From Dipteris shenzhenensis (taxonomy: Eukaryota > Polypodiophyta > Polypodiopsida > Gleicheniales): DNA of 64,000 nucleotides. The stretch lies in the NCBI GenBank assembly GCA_047967505.1, contig CM106538.1; one strand, 5' to 3'. The notes below the pieces were generated by a model that saw nothing but the letters and a program-made list of their open reading frames with translations, was not told the DNA's origin and searched no databases. The translations under genes and the position numbers were made by a program. Positions 24,346-36,899 of the stretch are shown here, piece after piece. The stretch's first letter is position 1, and each line of letters starts with the position of its first letter.

Positions 24346-25858
24346 TGCTATATGTGCAATACCCACCTCTCATATGTAACCACCAATGTTCCATATTGCC
24401 CTTTTGTAAGGTCCCCATTATGAGGAGAAGCCATGGTGTGAGCACTAGACATTGGTAGGATCCTAGTTTTGACATTAGATGAGGTCTCATGGTGACCGTT
24501 TGATGGTTAGGAGATGGTAGAAGGAACAACGTACTCCTCGGGGGTTCAAGGGTAGCACCCCCGATCCTAGGGGTGTGGGGGCAAGGCCCCCAATGGTGGG
24601 GTTTGGGTTTGCTGACAGAGGCCCCAGCCCGTGATGGTATGCCCTCTGTTGCATGCACGCGAACATTCATGAGTGAATTTGCTTACGCGTGTGTGGTCGG
24701 TGGTCAGTGGTCAATGGTTGTGGTGGATTCTCCTTCTTGAGATGATTTATTCCCTAGCTTGACCAAGTCCCACAAATTCTCTTTCTTAAGGACAAATTTG
24801 ATTTTTAGTTGCCGTGTGAAAACCTTGGCCATTGAACTTATCTATCTTATAGATGGCCATTGAGTGGGTCTTAACCTTTTTGAATCAGGCACTCTTACAA
24901 ATGATCAATCTTTGTAAACAAAGAAGTCTCCCTCACCATACAAATGCAAGTTATTTGATATGTACTGAGAAAATCCTAAATTCTTGGCATAGAAATATCC
25001 AGTAGGCTTTTCCCAAAGTCTCTTGGAAGGAGTTTTCTTTACCTTGATCTTTTCCCTTCTTGCTGACTTGGACTTCTTCACATAGTTCTCATTAGAAGAA
25101 CCACAAGAGTTAGTCATGGTTACAACTCAGATGCTCATCAACAATCATGGTGCATGTGTATTAGAAGATAGTCACAATGGAAAAAATACTAAAAGAGAGT
25201 ATTTGAACCAAACTACCAGCATCAACTGAGAGAAGTGACTAACTTTGGAAGTGTATTGTCACTTTAGCATCTTCACCCATCAAACATCAAAAAAACTATC
25301 AAAATGCCTTGCAGAGTACTAGCTCAACTTGGAGGACTGAATTCACACAACTGGAGAAGAGCTTGAAAGGGCTTTCTATGCAAAAGTAAAGCTTGAATAC
25401 CAAAGTGAATCCAACATAGAGCTTAGGCGAAATTATGCGCTATTCTATCTGGGAGAAGTGTGCCTTCCTCAACAACTCTTTATGTAAATTCTCCTTGCTC
25501 CCGCAAGCTTTGGTCTTCAAACTTGGACACAAGGTAGCTTATAGTGTCGCCCATTTGTGACTCATAGGAATTAGAGTATAGTTGAGGCTATGAACGGAAT
25601 TACATGAAAGGTCAGCAAAAGCAGAGAAAGTGTTGGCACGAGCAACAGAAGAAAAATGTCGAGAAACGCTTTGAGCCAGAGGTGCACCCCAGGTGGAGGA
25701 TAATTCAGCTAGAAGGCTCTGGACATCGTTGCGTGAGAGCTGAGAACAAAGCTAAGCTAATTCTGAGGAGAAAGAGGGTAGAAATAAAGAAGAAGATGGT
25801 GGAGAAGAAGATGATGAGGTGGCATATTGAAGCTAAAATGGGCTAGGGGCTCAAGGAG

Positions 25859-25870
25859 GCTCTGATACCA
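25859..25870 (-). other. Primer binding site of a minus-strand copia element
   Basis: The minus strand reads TGGTATCAGAGC, the copia tRNA-iMet primer site, two bases inside the LTR at 25873. Confidence 0.8.
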
Positions 25871-25872
25871 CA

Positions 25873-26203
25873 TGTTGGGAACTGGGAGAGAAGATGGACA
25901 TTGTGGAGAAGAGTGTGGGAACCAAATGGCAAAATGTTCCATTGAGTTGAGAGGAAGTCCTCTCTTTTATAGAATGGGAGCGAGGGTGGCCTAGATCATA
26001 GGCACCTCTCCTATATCAAAGGAAATCATTCCCTACATCATAGGGACTCCTAAATCAAAGGCATCTCTCCATGTGGTGGCTTTCCATTACATCATCACTT
26101 ATGTCATAGACCTTGACACATCATAGCACCTAGTGTGCTACACATACACACACACACACATACATGATCATAGGATGAGCCCTTGATCACACAATTCCCA
26201 ACA
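25873..26203 (-). repeat. Copia LTR (5' LTR, 331 bp)
   Basis: The segment begins TGTTGGGAA and ends TTCCCAACA, a perfect terminal inverted repeat of 9 bp with TG...CA ends. A TATA box (minus strand CTATAAAAG) lies near 25970 and a CA microsatellite lies inside. The adjacent primer site makes it the 5' LTR of an element running leftward. No matching 3' LTR was found, so the rest is lost or diverged. Confidence 0.8.
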
Positions 26204-26547
26204 CTCACACTTAGTCATGCAATGTGCTAAGTCAATATGCATGTGCCACCACCAGCCCACCACTATAGTGGAATCAGTCTACTATGAAGGGCTATATAAG
26301 GAGGCCACTCAAGCCTCAACATCGAATGCCAATACCTACCTCAAGTCCTTCTCCATCCAGAGTCTCTGTCTAGATCGCCATCGAAGCTCTACTAGAGAGC
26401 GCTCGGGTGGACAACACCATCAGTTGTATCTTATTTGGTGATACAAAATTTTTATTTTGCTCTATGGTGTCTATTCTTTGGTTTTTGTACTATTATTGTT
26501 GTCAAATGATCTCTCTGCCTCCGTCGTCGATGCTTCATATTTTTATA

Positions 26548-26975
26548 TAAAGGTGTACAAGTGGTTTCTCATTCAATCTTGTCTGAGCAACTTTGTCATG
26601 GTAAATCAAGAAGTAGCCAACAATAGCTTTCTCATCTAGTGAAATAGAATTCAAGGGATCTACCAATGCTTCTCGTGAGGAAATATTGTTTAAAAGGTTA
26701 CTCTCAAAACTTGAGATCAGGTGATTCTGCTACACTCTATTCAAATAACATCAGTAGTATTCAGTTGGCAAAGAACCCGATGTTTCATGCTAGAACAAAC
26801 CATATTGAAATGCATTACAACTTTGTTTGTGAGAAAATTCTTATTGGTGAGATTGATCTTCTTCATGTTCCAAAAAAGAACAAGTTGTAGATATCTTCAC
26901 CAAACTACTCTCCTGTGAAAAATTATCTACTTTTGATAATAGGTTGATCTTCTTTACAACCAGCTACAACTTAAG
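26548..26975 (+). pseudogene. Copia RNase H and 3' end, degenerate
   Basis: Reading resumes with a CTSGF motif, then FSSSEIEFKG (the AEAEY segment), an LLSKLEI stretch, and in the frame at 26666-26890 the motifs SIQLAKNPMFHARTNHIE, HYNFVCEKIL and DLLHVPKKN, all typical of the copia RNase H C-terminus. It ends with IFTKLLS, followed by a polypurine-like AAGAGGAGGACG near 26971. It continues the RT at 23370-24345. Confidence 0.85.
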
Positions 26976-27055
26976 AGGAGGACGTAATGGTTAAGTTGTA
27001 GAGAATTGTACATACTCTTTCTATTGCACTCTTTGAACTATAGAGATAGGGTTCA

Positions 27056-27115
27056 TGGGGCAAACTCTAATCCTAACCCTAAGGGACAAACTCTAATCCT
27101 AACCTTAAGGGACAA
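27056..27115. repeat. Short tandem duplication with telomere-like words
   Basis: CAAACTCTAATCCTAACC is repeated about 26 bp apart. The CCTAACCCTAAG word resembles the plant telomere unit but is too short and irregular to be interstitial telomere DNA. Confidence 0.7.
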
Positions 27116-28290
27116 ACATGTATGCATTCTAGTTTTCTTTTTAATACATGTAGTATTTAGATAGTCACCTTGTACAATTGATGACCTTGTGGAGGGGTTA
27201 TTCCATATGTTGAGAAAAGTCTTTTCATGATCATTGGAGACTTGTTCTTAAAATCCAATAGTTCTTGACTATCCTCCTCCAATGTAGTTCTAAAAAAAAT
27301 CCACAATTATGGAAAGTTTCATAGTTGCTTGTTTCCTTTCCAAAAATAACCAATGAGCATCCTTTCACTTTAGGATGGACTCTTCACCATGAAGATGGGG
27401 CAAGGAGAGTGCAATTGATAAAGATGAAGGTGGTCAAATAGGTCAAAGGATGGACACAAGGCTCGATGCTTTATGTTTCCCAAGAGCTTTAGAAGGTTAT
27501 GGTATTGGAGTGGTCAAAATTCATTATTATTGATGAGTCAAGATTGCCATTATTGCAAGGAAAGCACAACAGAAGAAGTACAAGGGAGCTCATGACAATA
27601 GACCTTGTACTAAGCTAGGGTGAGCCTACCAAGTACAAAAGGATTATTCTTCAAATTAGGCTCGCGACACTTTTTAAGTAGGAGAAATAAGAAGCATAGA
27701 AAAACTATTATATACAAACAAGACATTATGCTCAACATGATGAGAAACGCAATCATCAAGTTTTTCTTTCCATTGACGAAAAGTCATATTATTAGCCTTT
27801 TATTTCTATTGAGTCACAACATTGATAATATCCAAAATGCTTATTTGCCTCATGTGCATTTGGTCATATGACCAAAAAAGAGAAATGGATGTCCAATATA
27901 CAATAGAACCTAATCCCAAGACACAAGTGTTTATTGCCAATGAGTAAGCTATAATGTCAAGGGTAAGGGCTCATCTCCCTTCAAAATTTATCAAGACAAT
28001 AAAAGTTCATTAATGATATATCCATGTTTAGAATTCCACTCAAAATCTATTATTAATGGTCAAATGATTTGAGCAAATTTTAACGTGATCTTCAATAAAA
28101 GGGGAGTTTTTATTTTAAAATATACTATATACAAAAATCTAGTTGCTAAAGGGAGAAAGGATTGTATTCATTCTACCCACAAATCTATCCACACAATAGG
28201 CAGATATGGTATAACATAGCCCTCTTGATGCATAATTTTTCTATGACACAAGAGATTTGGTCAGTTTGAATTTTCAAAGTGTAATCTATA
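27116..28290. other. Decayed repeat DNA, no gene recognised
   Basis: Probably copia LTR and gag-protease remains, given copia pol on both sides, but no motif can be pointed to. Confidence 0.35.
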
Positions 28291-28299
28291 TGAGGAGGA

Positions 28300-29070
28300 A
28301 TAATTAATAATTCTATCCAAGGTCTACCGCACATCAAGATTCCGGATTAGGTATGTGAGTTATGCTACATGGGTAACCAACACTATAATTCTTTTCCTCA
28401 TTCTCAATCTAAGACCATTGATATTTTAAAGTTGCTACACAATATGTGGGGTAAATATGAGACCAAATATCTTGGATGAAAAATATATTATATCATACTT
28501 ATTGATGAACTATTCTCAAATATCTTGGATTTCTTTTTTGAGAGAAAAATCATAAGCATTTGAGATATTTCAAGCCTTCATGGCTAGACTTATGGAAATA
28601 GACTAGGAAGTATATCAAGATACTTTGATGTGACAATGGACATGAAAATAGATCCAAGCCCTTTTATACTTTTTGCTGATATCATGGTGTTCGGAAAGAG
28701 TTCACTAATAGAAAATTTGTTCAACAAAATGGAGTTGTTGAAAGGAAAACTATGTCATTATAGAGGTAGACAAATGTATGATGGATAAAAAATACATCAT
28801 ATCTCTACCACATACGTATTGGCAAAAGCTTACCATACAGTAGTCTGCTTGATAAAGAAATGTGCACTTGAAAAAATCCCTGGGTATCTCATCTCTACAT
28901 TTTTATATCTCTGGCATATGCACATTTGGGTTTGGCTCAAAACTTCAAATTGGATTTGAAATCTCAAAAATGCATACTAACAGGTTATAGTGATGAATGC
29001 AAACCTATAGGCTTTGGGATATTGTCAAAATATATTTTACCTATAAGCTTTGGGATATTGTCAAAAAGAT
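28300..29070 (+). pseudogene. Copia integrase remnant (second element)
   Basis: Motifs occur in copia order: GLPHIKIPD and VCELCYMGNQH (pre-integrase zinc segment, near 28340), ISFLREKS near 28530, a GGEF-like region near 28690, QQNGVVERKT (28718-28747), and LAYAHLGL with KSQKCILTGYSDECK (28915-29005). Stops and shifts are frequent. Because integrase precedes RT in copia, this is a different copy from the RT/RNase H at 23.4-26.9 kb. A 36-bp local duplication (CTTTGGGATATTGTCAAAA at about 29013 and 29049) lies at its end. Confidence 0.75.
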
Positions 29071-30400
29071 TATTTACCTTATCTTGAGATGTCTTCATTG
29101 ATGAAAAAACAAGTTTTTATGATCAGCTAGCTAATATTCAATAGCTATCTCAAAATGATTGGTTTCCAAGGCAAGCTGATAGTAGCTAGGCATCTAGGCC
29201 ACTTTATGACTCATGAGAATCAAGATTATTATTTTATTTGTTGTTTATGTAATAATTCAAATATAAATATATAAATCTAGTATAAAATAACAATAGGTAA
29301 TAGTGAAACATCATGGGAACATTAGGCATATGATCACTAATTGGGCTTGTTATAGGCCAAAGGCACAACTAGTAATATGATAAAAGGGACAACATGTACA
29401 TTTAGCTATGTTCAACCCTCTAGGACCTCATCTTCGATCCCCCAACCCTAATCCCATCCATCCTCACCACCATCTCCATCAATACTATTGTCGGCATACT
29501 CCTTCTATACCTCTTGCTATCTCTACTCAACTTTAGACTCCTTTGCCTCATATCCCTCTCCCTCCACCACTTTTAGTTTTGTTCTCCTTTGTAGTGGTTC
29601 CTAATTGTCTATAGACCTTCAAGTCTAAATCTTCTTGTCACTTTTGTCTTCACCCTAGAATTGGGAAACATGGATTAATTATCCTACCTTGTGTCATCAA
29701 CACATGTCTCTTTTGTAAGTGGCTGACAACTTTTTATCTCTCTGCTCCGTAGTGCTTTGTGATGATGGTGCCATGAGTGTGGAAGGAAAATAGCTATGCT
29801 CAAAAATGTGTGAGCATTCTATGCATGATTAGTGAGGTGGGATTCCTCCTATATGCTTATTTGCTAAGAATTTTATAGAATAGCCATTACCGATACCTAG
29901 GTCCCTAAGTTAAAATACATATCACATGTGCGTACCCATATGTATGAAAGTGAGAGCTCGTGTGACAATTTAATACTAACTAGTGAAGATTGGAATATTC
30001 TCCAATGTTGTTAATTCTGCTTACACATTGTCATAGTATGCTTGAGCTTTGCTCCCATTGATCATTGAGGTGAGCTAGACTCAATCAAGGGTTTCTTTCC
30101 ATACAATTAATTTTAAGTTTTTACTTTGTAAATCCCTTAACCTATATTTGAGCTTGCCTTTGGATCTTGGAATTCTAGAGTAAAAATATGTTTCCTTTAT
30201 TTACTTCTTAGTGCTTGAGGTTTCTATCAAATCATGCTTTCATTCATTGTTTTCTATTTTCATGGCATGGTAGGCTATATTTGGCTCATCTTTGTGTGCT
30301 TATGTAGTTGCTACGGGGTTGCTACACCCTTTCTTGGAGGGATTATTGATCTCCTAGAGGCATTCTTATAGTGCGAGACATAGACTTGGTGTGATAAAAT
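29071..30400. other. Intergenic DNA, no gene recognised
   Basis: AT-rich with short frames only. A CT-rich patch lies at 29410-29600. Confidence 0.4.
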
Positions 30401-30409
30401 TTAGGGGGG

Positions 30410-30700
30410 CAACTACTTCAAGTCTACTCTAATTAAAAAGGTATAAGTTCTATACTGATCTTGACTATGGTCTGATATGCCCATAAGATTGCATTTAGTT
30501 TTTCTGGCTAGTTGAAATACCTTGGTTCCACTATCTTGGTGAGGACATTGCATAGTATTTTGTTGGTGTACTTTGCTTATCCATTGCCTTGGGGATAGTA
30601 GGAAGTGCTTCTTTCATGGATGACCCTAAAGCTAGCCAAAAGTTCCTTGATTACTTCATTGATGATATCATGTCGCATAACACACTTTAAGATTTGATCA
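30410..30700 (-). pseudogene. Ty3/gypsy integrase remnant
   Basis: The minus strand reads YYPQGNG followed after a stop by KYTNKILCNVLTKIV, EKLNAILWAYQT and a SIELIPF segment. This is the integrase region around the catalytic Glu in gypsy elements (pattern YxPQxNG..E..N..L, then W...L..ALWAYRT). Two in-frame stops show decay. Only about 100 codons remain, with no LTR nearby. Confidence 0.8.
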
Positions 30701-31199
30701 TTGCTATCTATTTTCTATAGCCAACTTGTAATGAGTTGGTATGTGGAATCTTTTAGGATCAATCTTCTTGTATATATTGATCTAAGATTAGGAGGTGGTC
30801 CCTAATGACATCTACACAAATATCAAGAATAACACTTATTTGGAACAATGTAACATCTAGCAAGTCATCTTCTACTCTAGTTGCTCCTTTCCTGTATGAC
30901 ATTTTGTTTGCTATATGAAGGCACTATTATATGGTGCCCACTGCTTCCACATAGCTTGAGCCATAGGGGAATGTTTATGAGCAAGGCACTGTCAAGCTCG
31001 TGCGATGAAGCGCCTTCCGAGTTGAATCAATCCAGCCTCATAGATCACTTGAAAATACTAGTGTACTACTAGTTGGCCATGAAGGCTTGAGCCTCACGAA
31101 AGTAGTATGCAAGAATGCGTGCTCTCTAAAAGACAAGTTAAAACGAGCTATAAGTTCTTCTAGAGTGAACCACTTGCAAGCACATCGATCCCACAAGGT

Positions 31200-32345
31200 G
31201 GATCACTGATTATTCAAGTTTTGGCAAAGTTGTGGGCTGATTTATATGGGAGCAACAAAATTGATAAATGGCCACTTATTAATCCATAATTCATCCCTAA
31301 GGAACCATCTCCCTCGAGTGTTGGGTGCCATGCCGAACACCCGGTAAAGAGCTTCTTTCGAATTGCAATTAATCTTGTGAGAATCTCAAAATGTGTGACC
31401 TTAATTGAGAAATCAGAGAGCAACAACTCTTGCCAGCTCGCACTACCATGTGAAATGCCCAACACACCCTACTGCTCATTCCAATACCATGAAACTATGG
31501 CCCACGGTTATTGTGCTGAAGCTTAAGCACCCAGTTAGTACAGATTTGTTCACACTTAGCTTTGAAAAGCTCTATTCGTAGTCCACCAACACATTTCGGT
31601 GTAGTACAAATCTCCCTTGCGATGGACAGTCAGACAAAGAACTGTGCATACATAAACCAACATAGGTGAAAGAATATGCTTCAGAACAATCAACTGACCA
31701 AGCAATGGAATTCAGCATGAGCTTTTGATAGTGCCTAATCTAGCCTTTGTGACAAGGATATACTAATGCCCATAGGGCATCCTAGATAACCAAAAACTGA
31801 CCCAAATATGATTTGTGCGAACTGATATCGAGACAACCAACATAGAGTAGAATGCTAGCCTAGATACAACTTAGTGGCATATATAATTGAATTTGACACT
31901 TCAACAAAGACCGAATAAATTTTCATGAGCTTATCCAAAATCGTGTTGATCAGCTAGGAATTCATTAGTGTTATTATTAGCAAAGAATTGCAAGGAAAAC
32001 ACAAAGCCATTAGGTAAAGGTAGTCCATGCAAAGAACCACTAGCAGTGTGAAAATCAAGCTAACGTAAGAGACGATAGCAAATAAAAGCGGAGCAAGAGG
32101 ACATCCCTGATGGAAAGACCGATGTAGTGGGAATTGATCGTAGAAGTAGCCATTAATTGAAACAATAGCTGAACCATTAAGTTTTCATCACACTACAAAA
32201 ACCATCTTCAAAGCCTCAAAACCCAAGTTTCTCCATCATCTTAATAATAAATGACCAGTTGTTGACAGAGTCATAAGCCTTCTGTGTGTCCAAATTCAAT
32301 CGAATGAAGCTTTGGTCATAACACTAAGAGATTTAGTATAGCATC
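31200..32345 (-). pseudogene. LINE (non-LTR) reverse transcriptase remnant
   Basis: On the minus strand from about 32330 the reading gives LDTQKAYDSVN, WSFIIKMMEKLGF, then after frame changes HQGCPLAPLLFAIVS (near 32110), GSLHGLPLPNG and a QFFA segment (the damaged FADD site, about 32000), YLGCPMGIS near 31770, and LIVLKHILSP near 31690. The order and wording are those of plant L1-type LINE reverse transcriptase. Many stops and shifts are present and no poly(A) tail or endonuclease domain was found. Confidence 0.75.
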
Positions 32346-32449
32346 ATGTATGCTACCCCATGAATAAATCTTTAGTGCAAGAATTCTTAACGCCATAGCC
32401 TTTGCCACTTAATGGTGCTAAGAGCTCTATGTTGTGTGTGGGTGTGTGG

Positions 32450-32906
32450 GTCTCTCTCTCCCTCCTCTCTCACATGCAAAGCTTAGGTAATCTCTTTTGT
32501 TTACTTGCACTAAGCTCCAAATTCCTTTACTTATTCGAGGGAGGTGATTACCCTAATCACCGGGAATTTCTAATAAAGGACCAATCTATCGATCAGCGAG
32601 AATGGATTGTTGATATCGCGGACCAGTAGCTTGTTCTAAGGTATGATTGAGATTGGCGAAGCATGTAGGATTTTCACCGGTTCTCCTTTGGATATAAAAA
32701 ATCACATGACCTGTGTCGCCAAGAAGTGATTCGAATCTCGTTTGCTTGATTTTAGAAGGATTTTGCATGGATTGAGGGACAATCGTTTCGTGCACACGAT
32801 TTCATTCAGCCTGTTCTGATCAGATATTTTGGGAACATGCATCGGTTGTTTTTGGCAACGTATTGAGCTTATATTGGTGTTTGGTGTCAGAGGGGCGGAA
32901 TCTCGT
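32450..32906 (+). promoter_or_regulatory. Likely promoter/5' leader of the unnamed split gene
   Basis: The stretch before the start at 32907 is free of transposon motifs and carries a CT-rich patch (32450-32472). An in-frame ATG at 32829 lies 26 codons upstream, but the peptide it would add looks non-conserved, so the inner ATG at 32907 is preferred. Confidence 0.35.
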
Positions 32907-33647
32907 ATGTCCTCGTTGTGGGATTCCGACTCTGATTGGGCTTCCCCTCTCGCCCGCCCCACCATTGCATCTCCAGGGGACAACGATATGGACGAACAAC
33001 AGTTCCGTCGACTGCTAGACCTTTTTCCCACTGTCCGTTCCGCCTCTTATTGCGTAAGTTCTTTTCGCAAGAAAATGGTTAGGGGAGTTTCGTCACCTAG
33101 AGATTTTGGTTTAGAATGTTATTGGCTTCAATGTGCAAGGAAATTATAGAGCGAACGACACCGCATAAAAATGGTGACATGATTGCTCTAGACGTGCATT
33201 TAGAAAGTCGTGCAAACCGTTCACTCGCCAACGGACTGTGCATATTGGTGGAACCAAGATCGTACCTCAAGTCGTGAATTCCGGCTGGGATTAAAGTTTT
33301 AATTGATTTTGATTGTGTTTTTGAGTCTAGAATTGTTTTATAAACGTGAGCGGTTTTTGAAAACTCGAACCTTCGTTCCTGTGGCCAAATGAGGGACGGA
33401 TGTCCTTTACACAGCAGTGTAAATAGTAGTTTCAAATAATGACCAAGGAATCTATGAACGATGCGCAAACGATTTAGCTACATCACTGAATGGCTTTTTT
33501 GTCCCCTCTTGGTATTAGCATTGTATTTACACGTTTAGGGTCTTGTTTTTCTGCTGGCCGCAGGAAGATGACCATCGTGGAAAATCTAGTTTAGCAGGTG
33601 TAGGCCAAGATGAAAAGTCAGCAGCTGACGTCGTTACGTCTGTGAAG
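32907..33647 (+). CDS. Unnamed conserved plant protein, exons 1-2 (5' part)
   Basis: Exon 1 (32907-33053, 49 codons) starts at an ATG giving MSSLWDSDSDW and contains MDEQQFRRLLDLFPTVRS then ASYC, before a donor TGC|GTAAGT. Exon 2 (33564-33647, 28 codons) follows an acceptor GGCCGCAG, reads EDDHRGKSS and AADVVTSVK, and ends at AAG|GTATTG. Both are in phase 0, have no stops and use non-repeat sequence. I recognise the F-R-R-L-L-x-L-F-P-x-V-R-S pattern as the N-terminus of a plant protein family of unknown function, without recalling a name. The exons that seem to complete it lie 20 kb downstream at 53819-54443. Function unknown; acidic, no membrane segment or signal peptide. Confidence 0.65.
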
Positions 33648-33918
33648 GTATTGTGGCTTGCTAAATGCTTTTGGAGGAAACTCTTGAAACCCAGGTTGCT
33701 CAAATGGTTTCTTGTTTTTACTTTTGGAAACAGCCAGTTCTACATTTTCAAGAGAATCGGGTTCAGTACACCTTGGCAGGAAACGGGAGGCAAAAAATTC
33801 AGGAGAATGAAAGTAGGGGCACCTAAGTCTGGGTTTGTTGTTGATCATGGCTCCTGTTCTCCTTATTTTAATCTGGTGTCGGAAACTGTTATTTGCTAAA
33901 ATTTTGAGAGCCCAAGAC

Positions 33919-34085
33919 AACTCCACCCTGTAGCAATAATTTCTGGAGGATTAAGTATATGACAACTTTTTTTGTTTTGGTCTTGATGATGATCTGCTCC
34001 TGCAAAGAGTGTTTTTTTCAGGTACATCATGTTAGTGATCTTGGTCAAGATACTGTAAATTAACTCCACCCTGTAGCAATAATTG
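33919..34085. repeat. Dispersed short duplication
   Basis: ACTCCACCCTGTAGCAATAA occurs at about 33919 and again at about 34062, 143 bp apart. It lies in the proposed intron. Confidence 0.75.
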
Positions 34086-34489
34086 TCTTTTTTATGTGGA
34101 CGGACATGGGAATCTGGGAGCTTCATATAGTGGCCATGAGAAATAGCAAGTAGCTGCTATCAAATCACCTATATACAGTAGTGAACATGCGCCTGCGAGT
34201 GCGCGCACGCACACGTATGCACGTGTACGAGATTTACAAATGCAAAAAGTCAAAATGGGTGGAGCTAAAAGAAAATAGCAATTTTCTAGCGTGTTTGGTG
34301 AAGCGTGTGAAGGAAATGTTTTTTACCTTCAAGATTCTTCTTAACCCTATTGGAGGCTTGTATCTCAAAGTCAAAACTCATGCATGAGCTTGACCCACCT
34401 AGTGTGCCGGACCTAAGTCTGGCTGCTTGTATGCATACTCAGTGAATGATGGTCCAAGTGGTTATAAGCTGCTCAACTATATGCAAGTT

Positions 34490-34805
34490 CTTTGAATTTT
34501 CGTCCAAGTGGTGATCAGCTGTTCAGCTATATCAAAATATCTTACGCGGGTGTAGAACCCCAACAGCTAGACTTCAGAACAACAAAAATCTGAAGTTGTA
34601 CAGTGGGATTCATTCTAGTCTTACAAAGGTATATTTTTCTATCACCTTAGTGGAGGTGCAAAATTTTTGAATTTTGATCCAAGTGGTGATCAACTGTTCA
34701 ATATCTTATGTGGGTGTAGAAGCCTCAACAGCTAGACTTTAGAACAACAAAAATCTGAATTTGTACGATTGGGTATATTATAGTCTTACAAAGGTATATA
34801 TAAAT
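34490..34805. repeat. Tandem duplication, period about 175 bp
   Basis: Two diverged copies share CCAAGTGGTGATCA, GGGTGTAGAA, CAACAGCTAGACTT, AGAACAACAAAAATCTGAA and TAGTCTTACAAAGGTATAT (about 34503-34635 and 34680-34801). Confidence 0.8.
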
Positions 34806-35352
34806 AATGGTCCGGCACCGTACAAATGGTCTCTCCAAATCTTTACTGCATGGATAACTCCCAGGAGTTCTCTTTTGTATGTACATTAGTTTGGTATTGA
34901 AAAGCTTTTTGCTTTCAAAAGCCACATCCCTACCATCCTAGAACCTATGTATGTGGTGTAGTCACTAGCATTTTCCTTGAATGGGTGTAGTGGTAATTAA
35001 ATGCTCTAGAGTTCAGAACCCTTAATAGTTCTAGTTGGATGGACTTGGCATGCCTTTCCTTCAGTGTATCACATGAAGGATTCAATAGGTCAGCAATTTT
35101 TGCACAATCTCTGACTAACTTACAAAAAGAGCCCATATATTTTAACTATCATTTAACTTAGCTGACCCTTTTAGGATTCAACCACTCCTTAGTCCTTTGG
35201 ACTTTTTCCTCATCAATCTACAATCCATTTGTACTTATCCTATGTTCAAGGTGCTGAAAAATTTAATGCTCTTGGCCTCATCTAGGTGGCCATGTGGGCA
35301 AGACATGTAGGGGCATAAGCCCACATACTGGGGCTGGTTAGAAAGGTGCTTG

Positions 35353-36791
35353 TGTCACGAGGTTATGGGAATTTTGATTTGCGACTCACGTAATTAGCAT
35401 GTGAAGTCGCCTTGGGCCTCTGGGGCACGGAAGTCTGCCACGTGTGCGGGACTTGGGGAATTAAATTCCTAGTGGGCCCTTGGAGATTGTGAATGTGCAG
35501 GTGAATTGCTAGGCTATTAATTCCTAGGACCAGTGTGTGCAACAGAGGGGCAAAAGAGTGGTGCAATTAAAATTTGCTTTTTTTTTGCACGGGACTCCAA
35601 AAGCAGCACAGGACACCTGTTTGGCATGCAGGAGGCCAAAATCAGGCCAGGAAGAGAGAAAATCCATCGCAATTTTCCCTAGAGTGTGCGTGGAGCTTGT
35701 TGACCTGTTTTCTGGCTGAGCTTTGGACTTATGCTGCTGCTGGTGACCTCGAGGAAGCAGGGCGACTTATCTGGATGCTGTTTCTGCTGCCCGAAGCTGA
35801 GCAGGAAGTGTTGCGATTTCTTTATAGGCTGGTTTTCGCTGTTCCTAGGCTCCCGAAGTGCTGCGATTTCTTCTACAGGCTGATCTCGTTGATTTCCGGG
35901 CTCTAGGAGAAGAGGTGACCTGTTTTGCTGCTTCTCGGGTTGCAGACAGGCACCAGAAAGTGTGGCGAACTGACTCTTGGCTGATTTCTGTCCGTTGCTG
36001 TTGATTTCGGGACCTTTTCCAGGTGGGGCGACTTGTTTTGGAGCTGCCTTTGGGCTGCGCCAGGGCTGAATCATCAATTCTTTGCTGGATTTAGGGTTTT
36101 CCAGCCCAGACGTTTTGATTCCTGTGGATTCTAGGTAGAGGAAGGTTAGTTTTGTTTTGCCTGCTTTGCTGTTTCTGGACTGGTTGTAGGCTGGTTATAT
36201 GCATTTGGTATTGTTTCCAGGCAGAGGAAGGTTGATTTATGCTGTTGGGCAGTGGCCAGGGTGACTACAGATAGGGGCGACCTGTTTTGGAAGGGTTTCC
36301 TAGCTGGTTGTGCCAGAGTTTTGGTTGTCGTTGGCTTTTCTGCAATTGTTTGGCCGTGTTTGGCTGGTTGGGCACTTGGCACTTGGTTGTGCAGGTGCAG
36401 TAAGTAGACAATTAGTTTATGCCTTTGGGTGCTGTTGCACGCTTGGTCGGAAGGAAGAGTGTGTGATTGCCTAGTGATTGGATGCATGTTCGCCATATAA
36501 AGTTGAGCTGGAATTGCAGGGGGTGCAGGATATTGGAAGTTTGTGGGCAGTGGTTTGCTTGTGGTGCAGCTTTTAGGAGATCTTGTACTCAGCCTCTTGG
36601 CTTTATATGAATATTAAAGAAATATCGCAAGGGGCGCCAGTGTTTGGGGCCAGTAGGTGTCTTTGTTTCTGAGTAGGAGCGCTCTAGCTTCCTGTGATTT
36701 AATTTGTGGTGATTAATAATTTGATTATTTACTGTGTATGCTGTGGTTAAAGTGGATCTTACCACCCTTTGATTAGTGAAGGCTGGTTTCA
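35353..36791 (+). repeat. 5' LTR of gypsy element A (about 1.44 kb)
   Basis: The segment starts TGTCACGAGG and ends GGTTTCA, directly before a primer-site-like TGGTTCCATTGCCGGG. TATA-like words lie near 36494 (CCATATAAAG) and 36602. The start resembles the TGTCACGGGG starts seen at 39815 and 41684. No 3' partner was found, so the left border is inferred from the TGT...CA ends only. Confidence 0.6.
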
Positions 36792-36808
36792 TGGTTCCAT
36801 TGCCGGGC
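36792..36808 (+). other. Primer binding site of gypsy element A
   Basis: TGGTTCCATTGCCGGGC follows the LTR end and resembles the TGGCGCCGTTGCCGGGG-type site common in plant gypsy elements, with changes. The tRNA was not assigned. Confidence 0.5.
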
Positions 36809-36899
36809 TCCACCTAACTTTTTCAAGAGGTGAGCCTGTGGTTGGCTTGGTGCAAGTCTAGCAGACTAGGCAAAGGATACAGCATACAGTCCAGTAAAT

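Larger units (their letters stand above)
24346..26547. other. Insertion splitting the copia RT/RNase H
   Basis: This block separates two pieces of one copia pol. It contains a minus-strand copia LTR with primer site (25859-26203) and, to its left, DNA with no recognisable pol motifs. A Lys-rich frame at 25117-24905 on the minus strand could be the start of a gag but has no motif. A TATA-like GGCTATATAAGGAGG near 26289 suggests another LTR-like segment between 26204 and 26547. Confidence 0.5.

Noticed and set aside
27056-27115. Interstitial telomere repeat
   Set aside because: Only one CCCTAA-like word per 26-bp unit; it is a chance match within a slippage duplication.
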